21,356 nt of DNA from JAVKSL01 sp039583695 (GCA_039583695.1 JAVKSL010000049.1:1-21356), one strand, 5' to 3'. Counted from the stretch's first letter, positions 1-7,217 are shown. A program made the numbers and translations. Notes: generated by a model from the sequence alone, not told the origin.

Positions 1-381
1 GCGCCGAACCGCTATGACAGCGCCAAGTCTCGCAAAAATTACGCCGGCACGTCGCCCATCACCAAGGCATCGGGCACTAAACGTGTGGTGCTGGCCCGCT
101 TCGCCCGCAACGACCGACTCGGCGATGCTATCTATCTGTGGGCCTTCGCGTCGCTTACCGCGTCACCAGGAGCACGGGCGTTCTATGACGCTCATCGAGG
201 CGCCGGTGACACCCATCATGCAGCGCTCCGAGTGCTCGGCAACCGCCTGGTCGGCATCTTGCACGGATGCCTGGAGCACCACAGTGCCTACGACGAGACC
301 ATCGCTTGGGGCCACCGCTGCGACTCTGACTCGCCCAGCGTGAGCGGATCACTCAATCGTATGGCTGGCCATACGCAATGA
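1..381 (+). CDS. IS110-family transposase, C-terminal part (5' end outside window)
   Basis: The frame is open from base 1 to the TGA at 379-381 and encodes 126 residues. The start begins with a Tyr-Ala-Gly-Thr-Ser-Pro segment followed by Ala-Ser-Gly, which matches the Transposase_20 (IS116/IS110/IS902) domain where the catalytic serine lies. Family-typical stretches follow: VLARFARNDRL, AFASLTASPGARAFYD, and GNRLVGILHGCLEHH near the C-terminus. IS110 enzymes are DEDD/serine recombinases guided by a bridge RNA from the element's non-coding end. Only the C-terminal domain is in view, so the RuvC-like DEDD part cannot be judged. The stop overlaps the start of the next gene by 4 nt (ATGA), so no 3' non-coding end or bridge-RNA region is left on this side. 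Either the element end is lost, or the last residues read through into host DNA. The family call is firm; whether the gene is active is unknown. Confidence 0.85.
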   Translation, partial: APNRYDSAKSRKNYAGTSPITKASGTKRVVLARFARNDRLGDAIYLWAFASLTASPGARAFYDAHRGAGDTHHAALRVLGNRLVGILHGCLEHHSAYDETIAWGHRCDSDSPSVSGSLNRMAGHTQ

Positions 382-677
382 CCCAGTCCCGTCGTGCCCA
401 GTACCTCGCCCCGGCTACAAGCGCCGAGGTCAGCGCCGCATTTGATGGCGCCGTCGCCAGGTTGTGCGAGGTGCACAACTTCTCCACCCTCGACCCGGCT
501 GCTCTCCTGCACGTGCTCACCAGCCTCATCGCTGAGGGCGAGGCCCGGATCGGGCTCGCTGTCAGCGATGCCCGAGCCTCCGGGCTGTCATGGTCCCAGA
601 TCGGTGATCTGCTCGGGGTGACACGGGCCAGCGCCTGGCAGCGCTACTCCGACCTCGGTGACGCTGCTCATAGATGA
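378..677 (+). CDS. Small helix-turn-helix protein (orphan antitoxin-like)
   Basis: This is a 99-residue protein. Its C-terminal third (about residues 63-92) is a helix-turn-helix of the sigma-region-4-like type: a helix ending in DARASGL, then WSQIGDLLGVTRASAWQRY. The same architecture recurs in the gene at 7463-7744 (EARQHG, then WTQIAAMLGTSRQAAQERY), so the two are probably distant paralogues. There the HTH gene is the second gene of a pair with a small BrnT-like protein. Here the expected upstream partner is missing and an IS110 transposase end overlaps the start codon. It may therefore be an orphaned antitoxin or regulator whose partner was displaced by IS insertion; this is inference. 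No clear Shine-Dalgarno site is seen and translation may be coupled to the transposase frame. Confidence 0.65.
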   Translation: MTQSRRAQYLAPATSAEVSAAFDGAVARLCEVHNFSTLDPAALLHVLTSLIAEGEARIGLAVSDARASGLSWSQIGDLLGVTRASAWQRYSDLGDAAHR

Positions 678-940
678 CGCCCGGACCCGATCCCAGGCCC
701 GTCAGGTGGCTCGCGAAGGCGCCGCCAACCCACTAGCTGCCGCCAAAGCCATCGCGCTGGGCGGCAACGCTGCACCAAGCCGGCCAGGGCTAATCCCAGC
801 TCCGCCCGCCTCATGCAGGGCCGGCGGGTGTTGAATAGCGCCCCTGGGACCAACGGAGCGGCCAAAGACCGAGCGACCGCCGCGGACATGATTGCAGAAC
901 AATTTTCAGCTGGAACTTGACAGTTGCGACCGTGGGATGT
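678..940. other. Stretch without a convincing gene
   Basis: This short gap between the orphan HTH gene and the minus-strand nucleotidyltransferase contains a plus-strand frame (about 680-830) with coding-like third-position bias reading QARQVAREGAANPLAAAKA. It has no good start and stops quickly. It could be the 3' remnant of a gene once following the HTH gene. No RNA gene or terminator was recognised. Confidence 0.25.
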
Positions 941-960
941 CTAGGGCGGTTGTCCGCCAC
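941..960 (+). repeat. 20-bp direct repeat, copy 1 (hairpin core)
   Basis: The sequence ctagggcggttgtccgccac occurs here and, in the same orientation, at 14794-14813 with no mismatch; flanks differ. It contains an inverted repeat GGCGG-ttgt-CCGCC. This copy carries the TAG stop of the minus-strand nucleotidyltransferase gene, which is shorter than expected for its family. That suggests the repeat marks a recombination junction. Alternatives are a dispersed palindromic repeat or an att-like core. Confidence 0.7.
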
Positions 961-1369
961 TGGCAATGGCTTGTTGCGCCCCAGGGGACTGAAGGGTTGT
1001 CCCTCCACTTACGCCCCGGCGTTCTGCGGCGTGCTGGCCTACCCCTTGGGGAATCAAGAGGTCCAACGACGCCATCTGCCGTGTCCAGCGGTGTTGGTGG
1101 CCATCGCTGCTCATGCCAGCGGACTCGAAACCCAGCTCCGTAAGCGCCTGAGTGAACTCCCGAAGCACATGTGGATAGGCTCGGACATCGAGCGCCAAGT
1201 CCCCGTCATCGGTTGGTCGCTTTGGAGCGAAGCCGCGCTCGTGGCAGATGAGGTGGACCATCTGCCCGCCAACGAGGCACCACCCCGCCGGGAAGACGTC
1301 CGCTATCTCAAGCAGGCCCAGCCAGGCTTGACGCTGGCTTTCCGACAAGTCACTGAGCACCACGCTCAC
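941..1369 (-). CDS. Nucleotidyltransferase, AbiEii/MNT-like toxin, 3'-truncated
   Basis: This 142-residue protein has a minimal nucleotidyltransferase fold at its N-terminus. A Leu-Val-Gly-Gly motif (about residues 32-35) is followed by a TDDGDLALDVR strand holding the paired acidic residues expected for metal binding, and then a second acidic strand ASLDLLIP. This resembles nucleotidyltransferases paired with HTH partners in toxin-antitoxin-like modules. The GTG start overlaps the stop of the upstream HTH gene by 4 nt (GTGA), so the two are translationally coupled. The protein ends abruptly after QQAIASGGQPP, inside a region where relatives, as I recall, continue for another 60-90 residues. 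The stop lies within the 20-bp repeat. I infer loss of the C-terminus and probably an inactive protein. Confidence 0.7.
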   Translation of the reverse strand: MSVVLSDLSESQRQAWLGLLEIADVFPAGWCLVGGQMVHLICHERGFAPKRPTDDGDLALDVRAYPHVLREFTQALTELGFESAGMSSDGHQHRWTRQMASLDLLIPQGVGQHAAERRGVSGGTTLQSPGAQQAIASGGQPP

Positions 1370-2013
1370 CGCGAGGAGACTCTGAGCAACGCTTCCACCT
1401 GGGCGTCTTCTCGGACACCATCGTGATCGGCCAGGTCTGCCAACACCAGGCCGACCGGGACAGGGCGATTAAGGGGCCGGTCACTGACGTGCAACCACAC
1501 GTTGGTCGCGTCCGAAGGTGCCATCAGGTAATCGAGCATGAGGGCCTCTAGCTCATCCGGGCGGACGTAGCACTCCGCCTCTCGGCCTGCCGACATGTGA
1601 GACCGGCTGTCGCTGATCCCCGAGGGCACAGCACGAGGGTCTCCCAGTAGGTCCTTGATGTCGCTGGGCGCCACTTCAAGCTTCACGACGTCCGCCCTAA
1701 GGCGCACCCATGAACGCAGCAGCTGAGCGGGACGGGATGACTGCCCCAGCTCTTGGTGCTTGTCCTGGAGGCGGTAGCGCTCTCGGGAGGCCACCTCAAT
1801 GGGTTCATCCCCGGAGATCAGGCTGATGAACGCCCAGGCAATTCTGGGTGACATCGGGCGGGACACCAGGCGCGACCGGGGAATGTCCTCCTCGGCCACG
1901 AGCCAGCGTCCCGATACCTGGCGAGCCTGCAGAGTCCCGGCGCCGATTAGCTGGATAACTCGTCGCGCGCTGATCCCCAGGCACCCGGCGACATCCTTAA
2001 CCCCGATCTCCAT
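1366..2013 (-). CDS. Excisionase/MerR-type HTH regulator, partner of the nucleotidyltransferase
   Basis: This 215-residue protein, counted from ATG 2013, begins with a winged-helix or excisionase-like DNA-binding domain (about residues 1-46): VKDVAGCLGISARRVIQLI followed by GRWLVAEEDIPR. The rest is helical and not recognised. The frame is open upstream to 2103, but ATG 2013 is preferred. It places the HTH at the very N-terminus, as usual, and sits 6 nt after a TATACT -10 box inside a perfect palindrome, which fits a leaderless, self-regulated transcript. It overlaps the nucleotidyltransferase gene by 4 nt. The likely role is antitoxin and autorepressor of a type IV-like or MNT-type toxin-antitoxin module. 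The role is inferred from context; the DNA-binding domain is visible. Confidence 0.65.
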   Translation of the reverse strand: MEIGVKDVAGCLGISARRVIQLIGAGTLQARQVSGRWLVAEEDIPRSRLVSRPMSPRIAWAFISLISGDEPIEVASRERYRLQDKHQELGQSSRPAQLLRSWVRLRADVVKLEVAPSDIKDLLGDPRAVPSGISDSRSHMSAGREAECYVRPDELEALMLDYLMAPSDATNVWLHVSDRPLNRPVPVGLVLADLADHDGVREDAQVEALLRVSSR

Positions 2014-2016
2014 GAC

Positions 2017-2030
2017 ACAAGTATACTTGT
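2017..2030 (-). promoter_or_regulatory. Palindromic operator overlapping a leaderless -10 box
   Basis: ACAAGTATACTTGT is a perfect 14-bp palindrome. On the minus strand it contains TATACT (2025-2020), ending 6 nt before ATG 2013. That spacing would put the transcript start at or next to the start codon. A repressor bound here would block RNA polymerase directly. The obvious candidate repressor is the HTH protein encoded immediately downstream. Confidence 0.6.
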
Positions 2031-2273
2031 CTAGGAAGCTCTGTGCCAGCCAATAATGACAGGCGTCACTTAAGGCCGGCGCGGGCATAGCCGGATTCGC
2101 CAAACAATCCCCCTGGTCAACATGGGGACCCCGTCTTTCGGCCGAGCGGCGAAATCGTATACATGATCTACACCGGTGGGACCACCGGCCGGACCCAAAG
2201 GTGTCCGGTGGCGCCAGGAGGGTCTCGCCATGGCTGAGCTACCCCGCCTACGAGGCAGCTGGCCTGGTCTTCC

Positions 2274-2788
2274 GTCAAAGACTTCCGTCCACGAGATCTG
2301 GGCGCGGTGCGCCCCGGAGGCCCGGGCTCGGACGCCGGCCTGATCGACCCAGAGCTGTTCGCCGATAGAGCCACTGAGCCCACGCTCGGCGCAGAGCGCC
2401 GCCCGCGACGAGTGGCCGCCGGACCTGGTCGTTCGCGAACCCTGCGAGTATGCCTCGGCCGTCGCCGCTCACGAGGCCGGGGTTCGCCCAGGCCCAGGGC
2501 GGGATCTCGGAGCCGTTATCGATTGGGACGACGGTATCTTGCTGGTGGAGAAGACTCCCATCTGCACCCGGCTGGCGCCTCGGGAGCAGGTGCGGGCGGG
2601 ACTCGCCGAGCTTCGCCTCCGGTCAGCGCAGGCCCAGATGGCTTACGGCAGGCCCGCCTGGCTGGTCAACGAGTGGGGGCTCCTGTGGCTTTCGGTCGGG
2701 GGTTGTCGCTCGCTCGCCGCTTCCTGGTGGGTTGGCCGGCCGCGGCGACGTTTGGAGGGGCTTGGGCCGGCGGGAAGTAGGATCACCG
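2274..2788 (+). pseudogene. Unrecognised coding remnant in two frames
   Basis: Two consecutive frames show strong coding bias without a start. The first reads VKDFRPRDLGAVRPGGPGSD up to about 2370. The second, from about 2400, reads through DEWPPDLVVREPCEYASAVA and then LLVEKTPICTRLAPREQVRA, and runs into the next gene's region. High G/C at third positions across 2400-2750 supports past coding. A frameshift between the two frames near 2375-2400 is inferred. I do not recognise the family. It is probably the decayed remains of a gene upstream of the 2791 module. Confidence 0.35.
2778..2783 (+). promoter_or_regulatory. Leaderless-type -10 box TAGGAT
   Basis: TAGGAT ends 7 nt before GTG 2791, matching the TAnnnT-N6/7-start pattern seen at several other genes in this window. 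It supports the GTG at 2791 as the true start. No Shine-Dalgarno sequence is present at that distance. Confidence 0.45.
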
Positions 2789-2790
2789 CC

Positions 2791-3141
2791 GTGAGTGCCG
2801 TCGGTGCAACTGCCAATCCTCAGGAGAGGCGCCACTATTCGGACCACCGCCCCTACCCCGACCCCCCGGCGGAGCTTGGCGAACTGACTGGTCCTGTCAC
2901 AGGTGTGATTGAGCTACCCCTGCACCTTGCCTGGGGTCCGAAGGCTCACTACGACCTGGGCACCGATGCCGGTCGCAGGATTGCGTACGAGACGGTGCTG
3001 GTGGAGGCGATCTCCACCGAGGAGCTGTGCTCCTACGTGAACGGCACGGTGCTCGTGCATGTGTGGCCCCGTCTCTGGCTGCCCCAGCGGGTTCGCCAGA
3101 GCTGGGAAGGACGTTTCTCAGCCTTGCGTCCTGTCGCTTAG
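2791..3141 (+). CDS. AbiEii-associated antitoxin-like protein
   Basis: This 116-residue protein has a variable N-terminus of about 45 residues. It is followed by ELPLHLAWGPKAHYDLGTDA, a central YETVLVEAISTEELCSYVNG segment, and a C-terminal LVHVWPRLWLPQRVRQSWE. This layout matches a family of small actinobacterial proteins encoded directly before nucleotidyltransferase (AbiEii/AbiGii-like) toxins, from general knowledge. The toxin gene starts about 12 nt downstream. GTG 2791 is chosen because it follows a TAGGAT box by 7 nt. It probably neutralises or represses the following toxin. It looks intact although the toxin gene does not. Confidence 0.65.
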   Translation: MSAVGATANPQERRHYSDHRPYPDPPAELGELTGPVTGVIELPLHLAWGPKAHYDLGTDAGRRIAYETVLVEAISTEELCSYVNGTVLVHVWPRLWLPQRVRQSWEGRFSALRPVA

Positions 3142-3152
3142 CACTCCCCGTC

Positions 3153-3945
3153 GTGGACGCTTTCCAAGATCGCCTGGTTCGCTGGCTCTTGGGGTGCTGG
3201 ACGACTACGGTTTCGCGCTGGCCGGAGGCTCTGCGCTCCAGGTCCACGGGTTGGTCGACCGACCGAGCGAGGACGTGGACCTGTTCACCGACCGCTGGGA
3301 TCCCGATGCCTTCGCGACGGCTGTTGCGACCGTTCGACGTGTCTACGAAGAGGCAGGGCTTGAGGTGGCACTGCTCCGCGCAGCTGAGACCTTTGCGCGA
3401 ATGCGAGTCACCGACCATGGCGCCGAACAGTCCGGTTTGGTGGACATGGCGGCCGACCAGCGCGACCACCAAACCGTGAGAGTCCTGGACGTTAACGTGA
3501 TCGCGGAGCCCGATGCTGTCGCCACCAAGGTTGCGACGGTGTTCAGCCGAGGAGCGGCCCGTGACTACATCGACCTGGGTGGCATCTTGGCCAGTGGACG
3601 TTACGACGCGAGGAGCTGCTTGTCCTTGGCGCTCAGGCCGACGGCGGCTTCACTCGTAGCCTCTTCGCCCAGGCTCTGGCAGGAGTCGGCCGCTTTGCCG
3701 ACGACGACTTGACCCCCTACGGCCTTGGTGGTGAGGAGATCGCAAGTCTCCGCGACACGATGGATTCTTGGAGTGCTGAACTGCTCCAGACTCAGGATGC
3801 CAAGAAACCGTCAGCTGGCCGCTCTCCTGCCTCCGCCTCTCCAACCATGGCCATGCCACGGCGAATCCCCGGCACCGGGGCTGAGCGCTTCCCTCGGCGG
3901 GACGATTCAGGCATGGAGGATTCGCCTCCTGGCATCGAGCCATAA
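3153..3945 (+). pseudogene. AbiEii/AbiGii-type nucleotidyltransferase toxin, two frameshifts
   Basis: Three frames together give one recognisable toxin. Frame 3 from GTG 3153 encodes VDAFQDRLVR. From about 3183, frame 2 encodes LALGVLDDYGFALAGGSALQ, then the nucleotidyltransferase acidic motif SEDVDLFTD, and later EPDAVATKVATVFSR and ARDYIDLGGILASGRY. From about 3610, frame 1 encodes REELLVLGAQADGGFTRSLF, then DDDLTPYGLGGEEIASLRD and the C-terminus. The first shift is explained by loss of one base in cgCtgg. The second lies at GRYD/REELL. The Gly-Gly-Ser and Asp-Val-Asp residues of the catalytic centre are still present. As sequenced the gene cannot make a full toxin. The exact 3' end is uncertain because the frame-1 reading runs into low-quality coding sequence after about 3800. 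Confidence 0.75.
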
Positions 3946-4174
3946 CCTGCTCGAGGAGACTGAGCCGGGACTGGCGCTGCCCTCCAAGTGAACACCGAGC
4001 ATCAATGTCATCCCCAAGGGGCTCCGGCAACTCTGCCAGTGGGAGAGACGTAGATGGCATCGTGCTTGGCGGCCTTAGGGACCCAAACTGGGACCCACGC
4101 ACGGCGTGACACTGCGTATTCCGGCAAGGCCACGCGGTGTCTGTATCACCTCTGACCAGCACTTATAGTGGTTT
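3946..4174. other. Non-coding stretch upstream of the tRNA-like remnant
   Basis: No frame with good coding bias was found. Near its end, at 4162-4173, is CACTtatAGTG, an inverted repeat containing TATAGT, which could be a -10 box for the tRNA-like sequence that follows. Otherwise nothing was recognised. Confidence 0.3.
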
Positions 4175-4241
4175 AGCGGTGCTCAGCGAACCCCCCAAAT
4201 CCGCATGACGCGCAAGGGGTCAGAGGTTCGAGTCCACCGCT
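4175..4241 (+). other. tRNA-like remnant (degenerate)
   Basis: A 7-nt segment AGCGGTG at 4175-4181 is perfectly complementary to CACCGCT at 4235-4241, as in an acceptor stem. Inside are GCTCAG (D-arm-like, 4181-4186) and GGTTCGAGTCC (T-loop signature, 4225-4235). The total is 67 nt, short for a tRNA, and the T-stem partner is missing because the T-loop runs straight into the 3' acceptor strand. This fits a tRNA gene that lost a few bases in the D and T arms. No anticodon can be assigned. It could be a decayed integration target or chance; it ends 1 nt before the minus-strand reading frame's stop. Confidence 0.35.
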
Positions 4242-4242
4242 G

Positions 4243-6022
4243 TCACTCGTCCAGACCAATTCGTCGCTGCGCTCGTCGCGCGGCGGCCTGGCTGTTGGGC
4301 CGACGGATAGCGTCGATGGCGTCACCCCGACCGCAGCGGCGCAGCGCTCGGAGCAAGCCATCGGTGTCGCCACTGAGCGACAGGTCGCACATCAACGTGT
4401 CGGAGGCGTCGTCCTCGAATCGGCTGGCGGGTATCTGGTATCCGTCAAGGTCCCCGATGCAGGTCTCGGCCGCGAACATGGCGAGGTCGAGGCCGGTTTC
4501 CTCGGAAACTGACTGGATCCACGCGACCACGTCGTCCTCTTGACGGCGGTGGCGGCGCAGAATCGACAGGTGCGGTAGGTCCTCGTCAGGCAAGGCCAGC
4601 TCTCCGACAAGGTCGTCGTCAAGGAGGCCAAGCGTCCAGGTCGAGGTCCCGCTGACCCTGCTGTCATTCTCTATGCAACTGAAAGACGCCCATTCCTCCC
4701 GCAAGACCGGGGTCTGCCATTCGCTGGCCGGGTCCCGACGGAGAAGACGGGGTCGGATACCCGGCCCCGGAGGGATTGCGACCCAGCAGTCGCCGTTGAT
4801 CAGCACAGCCCGCTGGCTCACACCGTCGTCGACCGGAGTGTCGTTCCATACTTCAGTCTTGTAGTCGTCGGGCAACTCGACAAGCGCCTCGGTCGCGAGA
4901 AGCTCGGGCTGACGAAGCCGCAGAAGCCGGACGAGCTCCGCGGTGCTCAGGCCCCCGGAGGAGATCGTCCACCACGACCAGCCTGTCGTCGCGTCGGACC
5001 AACACCGTCGTCCTGGTCTGCTGCTCGCGGTCGGTACGCTCTACCAGCAGCAGCGGTACTCGACTGCGCGTCGGCGAGCCCGGCCGGGTCGTCCAACCAG
5101 CCAACGGGGGACCGCCGCAGCGTGTCAATAAGAAACAGCGTCCCGACGGTTTCAACCTCGCCGTTGTCCCAGACGCGATAGCGGGGCCACTTGGCCGGGT
5201 CTGAGGGTAGGATCCAGCAGTCGTCCTCGACGTCTACGGACTCAACGCCGAGCTTGTTGATGGTGGCCCGCTCGGCCAGGTGCAACGCCAGGGGTTGCGC
5301 AGCCCGCAACAGGGCAGGGGCGTCGAGCTCAGTGGACGAGATGGTGTTGATGGCGTGGATACCGGCGGAGGTGGCGAGGGCGCTCACAGCCTGGTCCGTG
5401 CTGGGATGATCGGTCCCGACCGGGGCGTGCTTGCCGGGCATGAGAACGCTGAGGCGGGTGCCTTGAGCGGTCGACTCGATGGCCGCTAACCCCTGCCCAT
5501 GTTCGGCGTGGAAGCCGATCAAGATGCCCCTGGCGTGCTCGTCGGCGAAGCGTGAGTGCGGAGTTTCTTGCACCACGCGATGCCGAAGGCGCGAAGAGCC
5601 ACCGCCGGTTGCCCGGCGCCCAGCGCAGTCAGGACCTGTCGGGGTAAGGCGGTGCCGTCGGTTGTCCGAGGTTGGGGGCCGTGGTCGCTTAGAATCACCT
5701 CCCTTCGCGGGGCCCTGGGAGCGGCTCTCTCAGTCAGGCGCCCCTCCAGGGCGTCGACCGGACGGTATCCGCGGGCGGCGGCGGTCTTGGCGGCGGCCGG
5801 TTGCTTGAAGGCGCGACGCCAGGCGATGGCAGCCTCGATCGCGTCCTCCGGTCTGCCCTCGGCGAGCTCTTGCCGGCTCTCGCCCAGGTCGAGGCCTGAT
5901 TGCGCGCCACCGCCGAATATTAGCCAGCGAGTCGAGTGGGCGTCGAGAGGGACGATGGGCCAGCAGCTATCTCCTGCCCGGGACACGTCCGGCCTTCCTC
6001 GTCCGGCCGCCGGCCACGCCAT
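4243..6022 (-). pseudogene. Unrecognised ~590-residue protein broken into four frames
   Basis: Four successive minus-strand frames with strong coding bias join end to end. Segment 1 (6022 to about 5580) includes RWLIFGGGAQSGLDLGESRQ and AALRAFGIA-like helices. Segment 2 (about 5576-5095) includes RFADEHARGILIGFHAEHGQ and DDCWILPSDPAKWPRYRVWD. Segment 3 (about 5095-4960) includes RVPLLLVERTDREQQTRTTV. Segment 4 (about 4955-4243) includes AELVRLLRLRQPELLATEAL, then GDCWVAIPPGPG, and ends IGLDE. Segments 2 and 4 share a DDCW or GDCW pattern that may reflect an internal repeat. No motif was recognised. The continuity of order and strand makes one original gene much more likely than four small ones. 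At least three frameshifts are needed. The true start may be upstream of 6022 or lost at the junction with the AlbA_2 fragment. Confidence 0.5.
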
Positions 6023-6026
6023 AGGG

Positions 6027-6308
6027 CCACCCGACTCCCTACCGAGACCGCTGTCCTTGAGTTCAAGGAGGTGCTCCCGACCTCCGGCAAGAACACAGAC
6101 CTGGCTCTCGACGTTGCCGCGATGAGCACCGACGGGGGACGATCATCTACGGGGGACGATCATCTACGGGGTGCATGAGGACAAGACGGCGGGCACCTTC
6201 TCGCCCAGTCCGATGTCGCTCACCGGGATGGGTGAGCGGGCGCATGGGGCCACCGCCCAGAGGTTCAGCGCGTTGCCGTCGACGGCGTCGTTGGTGTCGG
6301 GCCCGTGA
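6027..6308 (+). pseudogene. Schlafen AlbA_2-type ATP-binding domain fragment
   Basis: The first frame reads LPTETAVLEFKEVLPTSGKN and then DVAAMSTDGG. After a 17-bp tandem duplication another frame continues IIYGVHEDKTAGTFSPSPMS and LTGMGER, up to a TGA at 6306-6308. The Leu-Glu-Phe-Lys-Glu motif, the Ala-Met-Ser-Thr-Asp-Gly-Gly turn and the Ile-Tyr-Gly-Val strand are diagnostic of AlbA_2 (Schlafen-like) domains, found in transcriptional regulators and defence-associated proteins. Only this N-terminal domain remains; family members usually continue for several hundred residues. It is head-to-head with the broken minus-strand gene ending at 6022. It is non-functional as sequenced. Confidence 0.7.
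6134..6167 (+). repeat. 17-bp perfect tandem duplication inside the AlbA_2 fragment
   Basis: gggggacgatcatctac occurs twice back to back (6134-6150 and 6151-6167), and the next bases ggggtgcat begin as a third copy would. One copy with a sixth G restores the conserved GG-T-I-I-Y-G-V reading of the AlbA_2 domain. The duplication therefore looks like the disabling mutation, together with loss of one G. Confidence 0.85.
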
Positions 6309-6331
6309 GGACAGTCTCGCGAGGCCGGGGG

Positions 6332-6964
6332 TCAGGCTTGAAATAGCTCTGCCCAACCCTCGGGGGTTTGGGGCATGTTCCAATTCGGGTCAGGGATCAG
6401 TCCCGTCCAAGCGTCATCGTGGAAGGGCCACTCTCTTCCCTCGATCCTGCTGAGCACCCCACGAGCGGTAAGTCGAATCTCCGTGGCCTCCTTCGGAGAC
6501 AGCTTGCCCACCTCCACGGACCAGTTCAGCTCATCCTCGTCCTTGAGGCGGGCTCCGGACAGGTCGTCACCAACCAGTATGTCCAACACGTCGTCCCGGC
6601 TGTCGAAGCCGACCGGAGTCCGCCGCCACGGTTGCTCAAGGTTCACGTACCACCCCTGGTAGTGGTCGGTGGTCCCGTCCCAGTATCGGAGGACCGAGTA
6701 AGCACACCCCTGCGGATGCAGGCGGATAGTGCCTGGACCACTCCAGGTGAAGTCCTCATGACGGCGCTCCCATCCTCCGGGCAGCATGTTGCGTCCCCCG
6801 GGGCCGCCCCGGCGTCCGACCCGCCGCTTGCCCGGTGCCCCGGTCGGTTGGAACAGGGCGATGGCAGCGTCGCCGTCCACGACGACATTGGCGGAGTACA
6901 GATAGCCGATCTCCGCTCCCGGACGTGATCGCCAGAGGACCGACTCACCCGGCTTCCACCCCAT
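6332..6964 (-). CDS. DUF402 (FomD-like / UPF0374) domain protein
   Basis: This is an intact 210-residue protein. It begins MGWKPGESVLWR, the usual short N-terminal strand of this family. The conserved DUF402 block follows at about residues 120-195: GWYVNLEQPWRRTPVGFDSR, then DVLDILVGDDLS, then LKDEDELNWSVEVGKLSPKE, and a C-terminal EWPFHDDAW. DUF402/FomD proteins are metal-dependent hydrolases acting on phosphodiester or nucleotidylated substrates (FomD hydrolyses cytidylyl-phosphonates; relatives are nucleoside diphosphatases). The substrate here is unknown. ATG 6964 is preceded, 9 nt upstream, by TAGGGT (6979-6974), so transcription may be near-leaderless. It is one of the few complete genes in this part of the window. 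Confidence 0.85.
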   Translation of the reverse strand: MGWKPGESVLWRSRPGAEIGYLYSANVVVDGDAAIALFQPTGAPGKRRVGRRGGPGGRNMLPGGWERRHEDFTWSGPGTIRLHPQGCAYSVLRYWDGTTDHYQGWYVNLEQPWRRTPVGFDSRDDVLDILVGDDLSGARLKDEDELNWSVEVGKLSPKEATEIRLTARGVLSRIEGREWPFHDDAWTGLIPDPNWNMPQTPEGWAELFQA

Positions 6965-6973
6965 GGCTCACGG

Positions 6974-6979
6974 ACCCTA
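6974..6979 (-). promoter_or_regulatory. Possible -10 box TAGGGT for the DUF402 gene
   Basis: TAGGGT on the minus strand ends 9 nt before ATG 6964, predicting a leader of only about 2 nt. There is no obvious Shine-Dalgarno sequence. It is weaker than the other leaderless-type sites because of the longer spacing. Confidence 0.3.
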
Positions 6980-7217
6980 CTACTGGCCGCCGTGGCTGAG
7001 TTGTGAACCTCACCGGGAGAGGCTCTGCCCAGGAAGCGTCGGATGTTGGCTGAGCGCCCGGACGCCCAACATGCCCGGCCCAGGCTGTCCAGTAGCAACA
7101 GTTTGGGTGCCCCGTTGACGATGGAGCTCCAGCAATCCATTGCCCGCTGAGGGATCCTCTACGGTCAGTGAGAGTCTCCGGTGAGGCAGGGTGGCTGCGG
7201 AAGCGGTGAAGGCAGGG

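Noticed and set aside
3650..4162. Minus-strand ORF of 170 codons over the AbiEii 3' end
   Set aside because: It is antisense to the recognisable toxin C-terminus, with a low-complexity Arg/Ser-rich product and no motif.
4173..4373. Minus-strand ORF containing SGGLEPLTP
   Set aside because: It is antisense to the tRNA-like T-loop sequence; GLEP-type peptides are a known artefact of reading across tRNA T-arms.
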